Origin: Opisthocomus hoazin | Taxonomy: Eukaryota; Chordata; Aves; Opisthocomiformes; Opisthocomidae | NCBI RefSeq assembly: GCF_030867145.1 | Contig: NC_134454.1 | Span: 70,848,308-70,912,307, forward strand | DNA: 64,000 nucleotides | Direction of reading: 5' to 3' | Shown: positions 36,801 through 48,800 of the stretch, piece by piece | Layout of the letters: every line of letters begins with the position of its first letter | Position numbering within the stretch: the stretch's first letter is position 1 | Made by a program: the position numbers and the translations under genes | The notes under the pieces: model-generated | What the model was told of the DNA's origin: nothing | The model's database searches: none | What the model saw: only the letters and a program-made list of their open reading frames with translations

Positions 36801-39800
36801 ATTGTAACAAAGGATAAAGGTCACAGAAGTAAGTAGGATCAGCTTGGGAGGCATCGGGAGTTTTCTGTTGGAGTTTTCTTGATGGGGCCAGGAAAGGTGG
36901 CTAAGATTTAGATTCCCAAAAAGCTTTTGGTAAAGTTTGGCATCAAAGGCTTTTGGGCAGCTATTGGATAGGAATGCAGGGTTTTGTATATTAAGTAATG
37001 TATCAAAAGATAGGAGGAGGGATGAATGGTTGATTTTTTTTTGCATAGGAGGGAAATTACCAGCTGAATTTTTGAGGATTTGGTCTTGGAATCTGTGCTG
37101 TTTGGTATAAAACTGGCATGATAAAGGCAATGAGTAGTCAAGTGAGAAAGTTCGCTGGTGTTGCTGTTCAAGGCAGTAAAGAGGGGAGAAGAGAGTGAAG
37201 GATTCCTGCACAGGAGGCCTGTGCAGAATGGAATGGCTGGGCAGGGCGAGTTGGAGGCTGTATGCAAGAAACAAGAGGACACTTCAGTGTGGGAAAGAGA
37301 TGGATGAGAATATAGGAAAGAATCGTGCAGATAGCAGAAGACCTGTGAGTCTTCTTGTCAGAGATGACAGAGGATGTCTGACAGAGATGTAAGAACATGT
37401 TGTAGATGAAGATGTTTACAATGAGAAACTGGAGGAGTACTTCAGAGGGAAATCCTTTGGTGGTTACAAAATAGATTGACTGTGACAAGCTCGGGATAAC
37501 AGCTGAAACAACAAAAAAAAATGGGGTATTTGAAGGAAAGTATTAAATATTATTGCACTGTTCTTACAATTCCTTGTCACTGTTGGAGCTAGAATATTGG
37601 GCTGTATTCACTCCTTGTCTATACTGGTGTGACCACTGGTGTCTTATCCAGTTTCTTGGACTGGTGAATTTGATATTGGAGATTTATTTTCATTCATACA
37701 TAATCAAGTATATAGAGAGTTAATACAAATTCGTGTATATATATTTAGCTGTAGATAAGAGAAAGATTTTGTGTGTGTGTGTGACAGAATCTCCTGTCTG
37801 TTTTCCTTTCTGTCAGTATCATTTTATGGTGATAGCTTTGTGGAGTTGAACATGGCAGAAGCATCCTCTCGGACATCCTTACAGTTGCGGTTTCGAACAG
37901 GCAAGCCGCATGGGCTGCTTTTTCTTGCAGCTGGGAAGAAGGATTATTGTTTAATGGAGCTACACTCAGGAAATTTACAGGTATGGGTTGTAACTATAGC
38001 TAAAAAGAGGTGTAGTCTGTATTGTTTAGTGTTTTTCGTCAAGCTGTTGTCTATAACAATTCTCAAAGTTTGTTTTTAAAAAAAAAGGAAAAACCACATC
38101 ATACAATTGATAATTTCAAAATGTGATATTTATTTCTTATAATGATATTAAAATTGGCCTCTAAAAGCCTTTGAGATCTCTAGATCTTAAAATCAAGATC
38201 ACTGTGTTCAAAGCATGAGGTTCAGTAAAGGCAAAATTTCAGATTTGATGATGTTAGCATCATAGAAAATGTTTGGATCCAAATAATATTTTTTCTGTAA
38301 GGTAAGTTCTTGAAAGATGATTGTTGCTTGGGTTCTCAGGAGCTGTTGGTCCTAGCAGAACTTCTGCAATTATTCAAATCGTATTTGTGATGAGAAGTAA
38401 ACCTACACAAAACTTTAGTGGGATTTTTTTTTTCAACTAAATGTAGTGAATTACATACTTAATATGATTAATCTATCAATGATGCGTTAATATATGATTA
38501 TGAAAAATACCACTTTGGATTTTGATGGTTAAAATTCTGTCTCTTTCAGTTGAGAATTAACTTTGGCATGGGGGAACGAGTACTGCATTCTCAGCAAAGA
38601 TCTCAGCTGAATGATTTAGCTTGGCACATGGTTGAACTACATCATGAACATGACAGTGTCACATTGGTAACTGATAATCATGATAGAAGTAGTGCAAAAA
38701 TGCCTGGAATTCTCTATGAATTAAATATTGACTATGGATTCTATGTAGGTGGTACTAGTAAACTTGATGTTCCCTACCTTGTTGGAGCACTGCCCAGTTT
38801 TCGAGGATGTATTGATGATGTGTTGTTCAATCAGCTGGACATTCTGATGCCTCTGAGACCTTCTCCTGGCTTTAAAAATGTCCATGAAGTTTCAGTGGGA
38901 TGCAGTGATGAATTCTTTGCAGGTGAAGATGAGCCCATTAGTTTCTTCAGTTCCAGATCCTATGTTTCTTTCGCACCATGGAATATTGATGATGAGGGAA
39001 TCTTGGCATATGCATTGCAGACCTCAGCTGCACGTGGCTTGCTGCTTTACCATCCTGGGCAAACAGGAGATTTCATTGCAATGGAAATAGCAGATGGATT
39101 AATTAAAGCCTATGTTGGAAAACATAAAAATAGAATCCAGCTTTCCTCTCATAGGTCTGTCAATGACAGTTATTGGCATTACATTGAACTAAGATTTACT
39201 GCAGAATATTTTCAGCTGACATTGGATGAAGAAACTGTGGAAAAATTATTGCCTCCTCACAGCAAACTGCCGCTTCTGAAGGGGTCTCTCTTTGTAGGTG
39301 GTGTAGATGACAACACACGATCAGAAGTGATGAAGTTAGAGCTAACTTCAGTGTCTGGGAAGTATGCCAGAGGAGGGTCCTTCAAAGGTTGCTTAAGAGA
39401 TCTGAAAATCAATTCAGAAAAGAAATCGCTGAAGAATGTTCTAGTAACAAAGGACATTTCAGCTGGATGTGAAACGGGGGGTGCTTTTAATACAAATCTT
39501 TCTTTAGAGATGGCTGTAAAGAACCCTACTGTGAAAGCAGCCCCAGCATTTGCCATTTCCCCTGAAAGCTCTGTCTCTCTGGGAAGGGAAGACAAAAGCC
39601 ACCTTTTAGTTCTAAGTAACTTGATTGTGCTAGAGGGCGGACAAGCTTTGCTTGAATCCAAACATATTAAAGTCAACTTGGACTTTCAGAAATTAGGGAT
39701 TCATCAATCAGAAATTATTTTTGAAATACAGGAACCACCCTCTCATGGAGACTTGAAACTAGATGTTGAACCAGCGCAGGAGATGAATACATTTACTATG

Positions 39801-42800
39801 CAGGATGTGTGGCAAGGGAAGATTCTTTATGTCCATGATGGCTCTGAGGACTCTCACGATTATTTTAATTTCTCCATTTCTACCAGCAGTGAGAAGGTTG
39901 TGCATCCATATTTGCAAGGAGATGAGCAGCATATGTTTAGCATTACTGTCACTCCAGTAAACGATGCGCCTGAGATCACACTTCCCGAGGGAAACTTGCT
40001 ACTTGTCTTGGAGAACTCAAAGAAACGTTTGACTAGTGATCTGATAAAAGTTCTAGATAAGGATTCGGATCCTGTGGATCTCAGTCTTTCAGTGCTTGGA
40101 AATATGAATGCAGATGCAGGATTTTTAGAAAATTCAAAACATCCTGGAAAAGCTATTACTACTTTTTCTAACGAGGACTTAAGAGAAGGCACTGTTTTCT
40201 TTGTCCACACAGGTGTCAAGAACTCAAGGATTGTTCTGAGGGTGAGTGATGGTGAGAAAGTGAGCAATACTGCTGTGTTACGTGTCATGGCAGTTCCTTT
40301 GGATTACAGAGTTGTGAACAACTCAGGAATAAGCCTGCTCCAAGGTGTTACAGCTCTGATCACACCTAGGCATCTGGCAGTGGAAACAAATCCCAGCCTC
40401 CATGAGCTGCAGATACGGTACGAGATCACAGAGCCACCCCAGTTTGGGGAAGTCCAAAGGCAGCATTCAAGGGGCGAATGGAAGCAAGTCAGCTCTTTTT
40501 CTCAACGCTCTGTTCAGCGCAGCCGTGTGAGATACTGTAGCACTTTCAAAGAAATTCAGCTGGAGAATGTTACTGACCAATTTAAATTCAAAGTTAGCAT
40601 AGGAAACAGAATCAGTGAAGAGCACATGTTTCTGATCAAAGTGAAATGGTTAACGTACACTTTATTGAAACATGCTCCTCTAGAAATTGAAAAATCAAAA
40701 AAGAAGTACTTGAATTCAGATAATCTTTTTGCTGTGATTATAGATCTAGAAATACCTGAAGATGAGCTGCTTTTTAAATTGCTGTCCTTACCAAAGAATG
40801 GACAAATACTGCTTAATAACCAGCTTTTGAAAAAAGGTTCAGTCTTCAGCCAGAAAGACATTACTGATCAAAAAGTGGCATATGAATTAATCAGCGGATA
40901 CCATGAAGACAGCCGTGATTCATTTAGATTCCTCATTTCTACAAAATATCTGGAATCAAATTTGTATGACTTTGAAGTCTACATCAAATCAGATTTCAGA
41001 AACATGATTTTGACTAACAATGGCCTAACTGTTACTGAAGGTGAAGGAGAGTTAATAACAAGCACAAAATTGTTTGTGCAAACACCAGATAATAAAACCT
41101 TCGAATATGAAGTTATACAGTTTCCTAAGCATGGGAAATTAAAACTCATTAATTTTTCAAGCTCATTTGAGAGTAATGACAATCTCACCTCTTTCACTAA
41201 CAAAGATATAACTGATAAGCGCCTTATTTATGTGCATGATGATTCTGAGACAGCATTTGATGAATTTCTTGTCAGAGCTTCCAGTGAAGACTCAGGAAGG
41301 TGGGCAAACTTTGATCCGGAAGTAGAACCTTTGTCAGCAGAAATTAGATTCAACATTTCTGTCCAGCTGAAGAACGATGAGAAACCAGTACGTGTAATTG
41401 ATAATATATTTAATGTAGTGAGAAATGGGCAGCGATTATTGACTTTGGCAGATCTTTGCTATCATGATCCTGATTCTGATTTTGATGATGGACAGTTGCT
41501 GTATACTAGACGTGGTATTTCCAATGGGGACTTGGTGCTAACAAATGACACTTCGCACAGACTCTACCAATTCAAACAAGAGGACCTAGAGCAAAAGCAA
41601 GTCCTGTTTATACACCGTGGTGCAGATTTTGGGCGTTTTGTGCTCTTTGTGACAGATGGCAAGCACTATACCTCTTTCCTTCTAGAAGTTAGTGCCACTG
41701 ATCCTTATGTCAGGCTGGCAAATAATACAGGCATTTTGGTTCAAAAAGGAAAAGAGAAGACTGTTACGACAGCTAACCTAAGTGCTATTACAAACCAAGA
41801 CATCAGAAGTGATCATGAGATGGCATATGAGATACTCTCTTTCCCAAATTATGGAAGAATATATGTAAATAATCTATTGATGGATTCCTTTACTCAATTT
41901 GATCTGATAAAGGGGTACGTGACCTACAGGCATGATGACAGCAACAACCTTATTGACACATTTAACTTTACGGTCCGTGGTAGAGATGTCCATTTGGATG
42001 CTGGAGTGCATGTTCGCATATATTTGGAAAGTCATCAGTGGCCACCAAGGATTGTGAACAAAAACAATCTCTTAGTTGAAGAAGGAAAACCAGTTAAAAT
42101 CAGTAAAGGAAAACTGCAAGTAAGTTGACTGTGTTGTCCATTACTCCAATCTTGTAGCAAGTTTTCTTCACTGTTTTCTCAGTCATTACAGTGTCTTTAG
42201 TCTCTCTGTCTTCTCTTTTAACTCCTTTTGTTTTTCGCTAACATAACGACGCTCTGGATGCTTAATTCTGGAGAGACTGACACTAGCAAGGTTCCATTTC
42301 TAGAAGGGAAAATGATGTATGTTAACGACTGCCCACAGTCTTTTACTCCGTTACATATCAGTGCTGGAGAAAGTTAAGGTTTGGAGATGCTGCATTTCTG
42401 TATTTGTTTTAGTCGTGACAATTGGTTGTACTTCATGTATTATTCTTAGCTGAGCTGGTGGGAAATGCCAAGGAAGAAGGGGTTTTGTTTCATTCAGTGT
42501 GGAGCTATCCCAGTTAACACTGTCTGAGAATTGCATCCAAAATTTTAAAAACATCATCACAAGCCTGAGGTTGTTTCTTTTTGGTTAATATTTTCCTTCA
42601 CACCATTTGTGTGTGTAATTTCAGTAACCACCGGGAGGTGGCTCTGGCAGCACGTGGCTTCGCTCCTCTGCTGAAATCCTCGTTTCAGGCAGGGGCCTGC
42701 AGTGCTTAGGCTGTTAGTCAATTCCGCAGTGTGTTCTTCTCAAAATTGACAGAACACTCCCATGCCATGTGTGTTTAACATGGGTCTAAAGTGTTGTATT

Positions 42801-45800
42801 GTACTTTCAGGTAAACTATGTAACCCAAAGAAGGAATGCTGAGTAATTAAGTAGACAATCCCAGGGTTAAAAGTGAAAAATTCAGAAGAGAAATACAGAA
42901 TTTCTCACATTTCTGTTTTAATAATTTTGGGGTATGTTTTTAAATTCAAGGTTGTTCATGAAAACAGTTCTCCATCTGAGATTGTGTTCACAGTAAGACA
43001 GCTTCCAGTACATGGATACATTCGGAAGTTTTCCTTGGAGGAAAGTTATCTCGGTGCTGACCAAAGGCCAGTTTTGAGCTTCACACAGCAAGATGTTGAT
43101 GAGGGCAAAGTTCAGTATGTGCAGACAGTTTCTGACCAACTGGAGGACCATTTTTCTCTGGATGTGACCAACGGTGTCCGAACAGTGAGTGGAGTAGAGA
43201 TCTCTGTAGACATCATCCCCAGAATGATTCCGCTGGAAGTACAGAACTTCACGGTAGTTGAAGGGGGCTCGAAAGTCCTGGTGGAAGACTATCTAAAAAT
43301 TTCTAGTAGACACTTTGCAGGACTCAGCTGTCAATTCATCTTAGTTGAGCAGCCAAAACATGGTTATGTTGAAAACTTTCATGTTCCTGGAATAAAGTTA
43401 ACCACATTTACCAGAAAACAGGTAATGCATTTAAGTCTACTTTGCTATAGTCATGATTAATTCTTTGTATTGCTAAAAGCTAATTTTTGCCTGCAGTGGG
43501 ATATTTGGTGGGAGGTAGTGACCTGCATGAGTTTGAGCTTTGTTCTGGCCTTGTACCAAAGATCTTTCTGCAATTGCTAGCTGGTTGTTTGGTGTGGAGA
43601 GGGAGGGTGCCTTGTTGTGGTGAACCACATCGCTTCCTTGTGTGCCACTGGTCACACAGTCTACTGTGCTTTAATCACGGTAGACAGATGGGCTACTCAT
43701 ACTCAGGCAGAGTTGTTGATGCTCTGGAAGCCTGAGACAGACTGAGCATGGGTTCATTTTGAAAAAAACGAGGAAATAGGGTGTAGATTGAACAAAGAAG
43801 AAAATGGAAAAAATTATTTTTTTTAGGTCGTGTCTTTGCTCGCAGAGAGCTGGTATATGTATAATATGTTAATTTTCAGTCTTTTAGCACTATGAAGTAA
43901 AAACTATACTGTAAGACACCATCTACTAATACCATGTTCAGTTTATAGATTTCAGGAATGTTGTGGTAAATATAGTGGGATTGAATTTTCCATGGGAATG
44001 CCAAGACTGGATAGTTAAGATATTCTAGCTAGAGGAATGAAAAGATGAGCTGTAAAATTTGCTGTTGTGGAAGGAACGAAGATAGAGGTGCAGATCAGAT
44101 ACAAGCATAAATAAAGTCTTAGAAGTCATGAAGAGTTGAGGCAGTGAATACATAGGGGCATGACTAGACTTGAGTATTTGTTTTTTAATGTGGCATTCAT
44201 TTTCTTTGAGCCTCTTCAGTTTTCCAGGTTGTTATATTTTTCAGGTGGAACAGGAGTTAATCTACTATGTTCATGATGACAGCGAGGAACTAGCGGACAA
44301 TTTTACTGTGATAGTAAATAACACGGAACTGTGGAAACAAAGCTTGCCCCAAACTGTATTTGTAACAGTTACTGCAGTAAATGATGAAGGTCCTGTTATA
44401 AAAGTTAATAGAATTCTTCAGGTATGTTTATCAACATTTTGAAGTGTTAAGTTACTTCTAACCTGATACCATTTAATGCACCATCATTAACAGAGTATTA
44501 GGTTTCTGTCTGGTGGGATAGTCGATATAATAAATGGTGGTCCTGGGATTTAAATAAATTAGTATTTATGAAGGGAGGCAGTACATGTGTATTTATGGAG
44601 ATTCTAGTCATCATGAAGAACATTTTGTGTGGTTGTAAAGTTTATCTACAATGCTGACTGAGCTTTCTTTTAATCTTAAACATACATGAAGTCTCTAGGA
44701 CTGACATAGCGCTTGTGGGATGGGTTACACTTGGATCAATGTTGTTTTTTAGTGTTTTTTGCTAGGGCATCTTGAGGCTTGTTAATAAACAGCATAGCCT
44801 AGATAAGTACCAAGAGTAGTGACGGTGAGGGTTCTTCAGGCTCTGTGCCTCTTGCCGTCAAGTGTACCAAAGGGTCAGACGTGCTGAGGTGCATTCTGCT
44901 GCCTGCTCCTTTCTGGATCCCTGGTGAGACAGGACAAGAAGAAAGAGCGGCATTCTCACTGGCACTGCTTTGGATAATTGTCTATGTAATGGGTATTTCT
45001 GATACAAAACAGGAATTTTCCCTTCTTTGAAAGTTCCTGACAAGAACAGTAAAATGCAGTCTGTGAAAATCTAGGCCGTTAGAGGTCATGAAAGTAGTGC
45101 AAACAGTGAAGATATTACTGTGTGATACTGTGAGCTAAAAAAAGGACACGCTGACTTGTTTCAAACTCCGTGCCCCCCCACATTCCTGAAGAAAATTATA
45201 AAATTTTTGGCTCACACTACCTTTTGCTCTTAATAAGCATAGCCGGCTTTTTAATCTTTCAATCTTGAAAGAAGTCACTAGTGTCACTTCAGTTTCAGTG
45301 CTTTTTCAAATTTATTTATTTGTTTATAAGTTTGTTATTTGTTTGTGTTACAGTAGCACTCAGTAACCAGAACTGGTTTATTACGGACACTGTGCCCGTG
45401 TTAGACAAAAAGGCCGCTGTGTGTAAAGATGCAGTTTGCAAATTGGTGGCACCTAAAACGTGTTTAGTTTTACATACTTAGTTGTACATTGCAGGAGGAG
45501 AATAGAGGGCTGTAAAGATGATCACAGCATTGTGTTGTGTGTTTAGACTTTTCACATGAGAAAAGACATAGTTTTTAAACAGCAGTAGTAGTAGTATTGT
45601 GCAGCTTCACAATGACAACAGCTAATCCATGATAATCTGCAGATGTCTACAACACAAGATACCCTGCCCTGTGCAGAGACTGCTAGCAAAAGGGCAGACT
45701 CACTTCACACGCATTTGAGTGGTACAGAGTAAAACCTTCCCTGGTTAAAGTAATTACAGTGGTACTCCACAGACATCAGCACAGCAGGCGGTAATGTTTG

Positions 45801-48800
45801 TCTAGTCACAGACAAGAGGGATATATATCCAGTCAGAAATTTTTATGTGTCTCCTCTCTGGTGCATTGCTGTCATTGAACTGTAGTTTCTTAACAGAACT
45901 GCAGCCATGCAGTGCACTACAGTGCAGCATATGGATTTTTTTGCTAAAAATATCTCTGAAGTCTAGGCTTCCCAAGAACAATGATAGCACAGCTTAACCT
46001 ATCCAAAGTTGGTCCTCTCTGCTGGGACTCCAAACCAGTATGCTGCCTTTATGCCTGTGGTTTTGCTGCTCACGCATAAGCTATTGCTGAGAAATAACCT
46101 TGATTTTTGTCATGAGCAGGTACTAATATGCACAAATATGTTGGAATCATGTGGAGACTAAAAGCTGGCAATTTATATACTGGGAGGAGTACACTGAGAT
46201 CATCCTTCTTCAAAGCAAACTTGCGCATCCCGTAGAAGGAAGAAAATGGATTTTTCTTAGTCCTGCTAAATATTGACATGAACCGGGCATTCCTGTGTAG
46301 GGTGATACTTGCTGGCCCCGTGTTCTAGCCAAGCAGTCTGTGCTCCTCAAGGATGTTGCTAGTGGTGAACATTGAGTAATAAACTGCGTGTTGCTTTTAA
46401 AAAGGCAGTAGCTCTTTTGTATTTTTTGAAAGGTTGGAAATGTACAAAATGTAAAAAAGTATAAAATGAGGTACCAGTACTGTGAAAACTGAAGTCCAGT
46501 AGGACCATTTGAGTTGACTGAAGTTTAGCACTCAGAACATTTGCAGATCTCAATATAAAGAGTTAGAAAGCAGCACTGAACAGCTGAAAAATAGGTTAGC
46601 GTATGGTATCTGCTGTTGAGAAATAGCTTCTGTGAAGAGCTGATGTATGTGATCAGTGATGTTGGTGTGGATATACGAAAGTTAATTTTGGCCTTTGCCA
46701 TGGGGCTTCTGACCAAATGCAAGAAACTTCTGAGCATGTGCGCACATGCTGAATGAGTCCTTCAGCTCCCTCATTTCTGAGGCATCCATAACATCCCTTC
46801 TTCAGACACCCTTGTCTGGACAAACAACCAAACATGTTTGTCCTTGTCTGGACAAACAACCAAACATTTTGGAGGTTGTTTCTGATTTTTTCGCTAGGAA
46901 GTGAAAGTAATTGAAGTTCTTAGGTGTTTGGGTGTTTTTTGGTTTTTTTTGGCTGACAATTTGTAGTATGCTGAAGTATTTACATTAACATAATGTATGA
47001 GAGACAGAAGGTTCTACTGTCCTGAGAGCTTCTGTAATGTATGCTAGCAATCCTTGCATTTAATTTAAAGCCGTTCCATTAGAACAGTGAGTGCATGAAG
47101 GATGTGTTTATTTAGAAACCATACATCATTATAGGTATAATTTGCTAAAATTTCCACAGAGTCTGTGGTCATTTTTTTTTCTGGGGTGAGAATGGGGAAG
47201 AGAAGTAGGATATTTTTTAAGATAATCACTATCCTGGCATTATTTGCTATGCTTACTTTTGTGTTTCAGTATGCTTATGGGTAGTGATGCTATGAAATGA
47301 CTGTATCCTCATATTGCCACAAGAGGGCCGTATTTTCCTAGAATTAGTTTGTTTTTAAAAGCCACATTAAAACTCTTTTTTTTTTTTTAATTGCTCACTA
47401 ACCAGAGTATTAAAATGGCCGTGAATATACAGTGTCTGGTAGGCTATGTAGCATTCAAGGAGATACTGATAAGTTGAATGCTCGAAGTAGAGCAGGATGG
47501 ATTATTTCCCAGCTGGTGGGGTCATGAACCTTTTTTTTGGACTATGCCTGTGAAATGTGTTCTGCATGTGCAAAATTAGTGTGGTGCTACATCCTGGAAG
47601 TTCAGATACAGTGTTCATGGTGCTCTTCAAGGAGGACTTGATCCCAGATGTGGAAAATAAGACACTTGTACAGTATTTGCAGTATTCTGAGCGTCCGCTT
47701 CCATACAGCCCTTTTCAGCTCTTGGATCTTCTGTCATTCCTCAAAGATTGTGTTGCAGGTCATGGAGCACCTCAAGCGTGTATAGTACTTTAAAAAGCAT
47801 TGTGTGTTAGTGTGTGCTGGAACAATAGAAATAAACACTGGCTTTATAGAAGATAAAAGCTCATTTTTTCCTGTAGTAACAGAAAAAGTTTTGAAACTGT
47901 AGGACATCTAATGAGTCAGTTATAATAACATGTTTGCATAGTCCTTTCGTATGTTTTTGTGTATTCTGTATGTGACTTTTTATTTTCTGTGTAGAATAGT
48001 CTGAATCAAGTGCTACTGATATGAGTTAAAGGGTCTCAGCAGAAAACCAGTGACACTGATGTGCTTATTTGGTGCCACTCAGTAAGTTTGCCTTTGCTAT
48101 TAGTTCTCATCCTGTGTATTCCTAGGTGGCATCTTCTATTGAACTGTGATAGTAGTGATTACATTACAGAGAAATACATGTATGAATGGAGAAAATAGCT
48201 ATTTCCTGGTTGTGAGATATTTTCTATTATAAAGCATAACACAACTTCCTTTTCAAACTTTTTTCCTAATTAGAAAACATAGAATTTCATTTTAGTATCT
48301 CTTTTTCCATGGCACATATTTTGTCACACAATGTAGACTGAAATCTTCCCTCTGTTGAAGTGTTGTGGCAAAAATCCCAGAGGCTTTAAAAGGTTTTATT
48401 CCAGGGTTTTTATTAAAAAGTAAAATTAATACTTAGGGAAAAATCTGTGATTGCTGAATTTTGGTTTTGGCAGAAGTAAAATGCCCTTTGTCAAGGATCA
48501 TGTTTCCTCTTCAACCATTTGATGTGATGTTCTTACCAGATACTTGTTAAGTGTACTAAGACCTTAGGAGGACAGGAAAGGACCATGCAGTATGCGTTTT
48601 GAATCTCAAGCTGAGGTTTTTAGAGGCTCAGGCTCTGAAGATTGTATACTGTATAAACTCTGCATGGAAAGAATTGGGATTGATGTATTGAATAATTAGG
48701 AATCTAATTTCATGTTGAGATAAATACCTGTTGTTCTTCATTAGTACTTTTGACTGTAATTCCAAAGAAATACAGCAAAGTTGAAGAGTAAAATGGGCTG

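Larger units (their letters stand above)
24832..37816 (+). other. CSPG4B: Intron 1 (12985 bp)
   Basis: Phase-1 intron from GTAGGG to TGTCAG. The first few hundred bases belong to the CpG island. It holds three CR1 pieces (26.7, 26.9 and 33.8-35.9 kb), all opposite to the gene, a C-rich tract at about 27888-27908 and a (GT)n stretch at about 37770-37783 just before exon 2. No additional exon with splice sites and family resemblance was found. Confidence 0.8.

Noticed and set aside
39257..41203. Minus-strand frames of 74-142 codons inside exon 3
   Set aside because: Antisense shadows of the strongly coding + strand.
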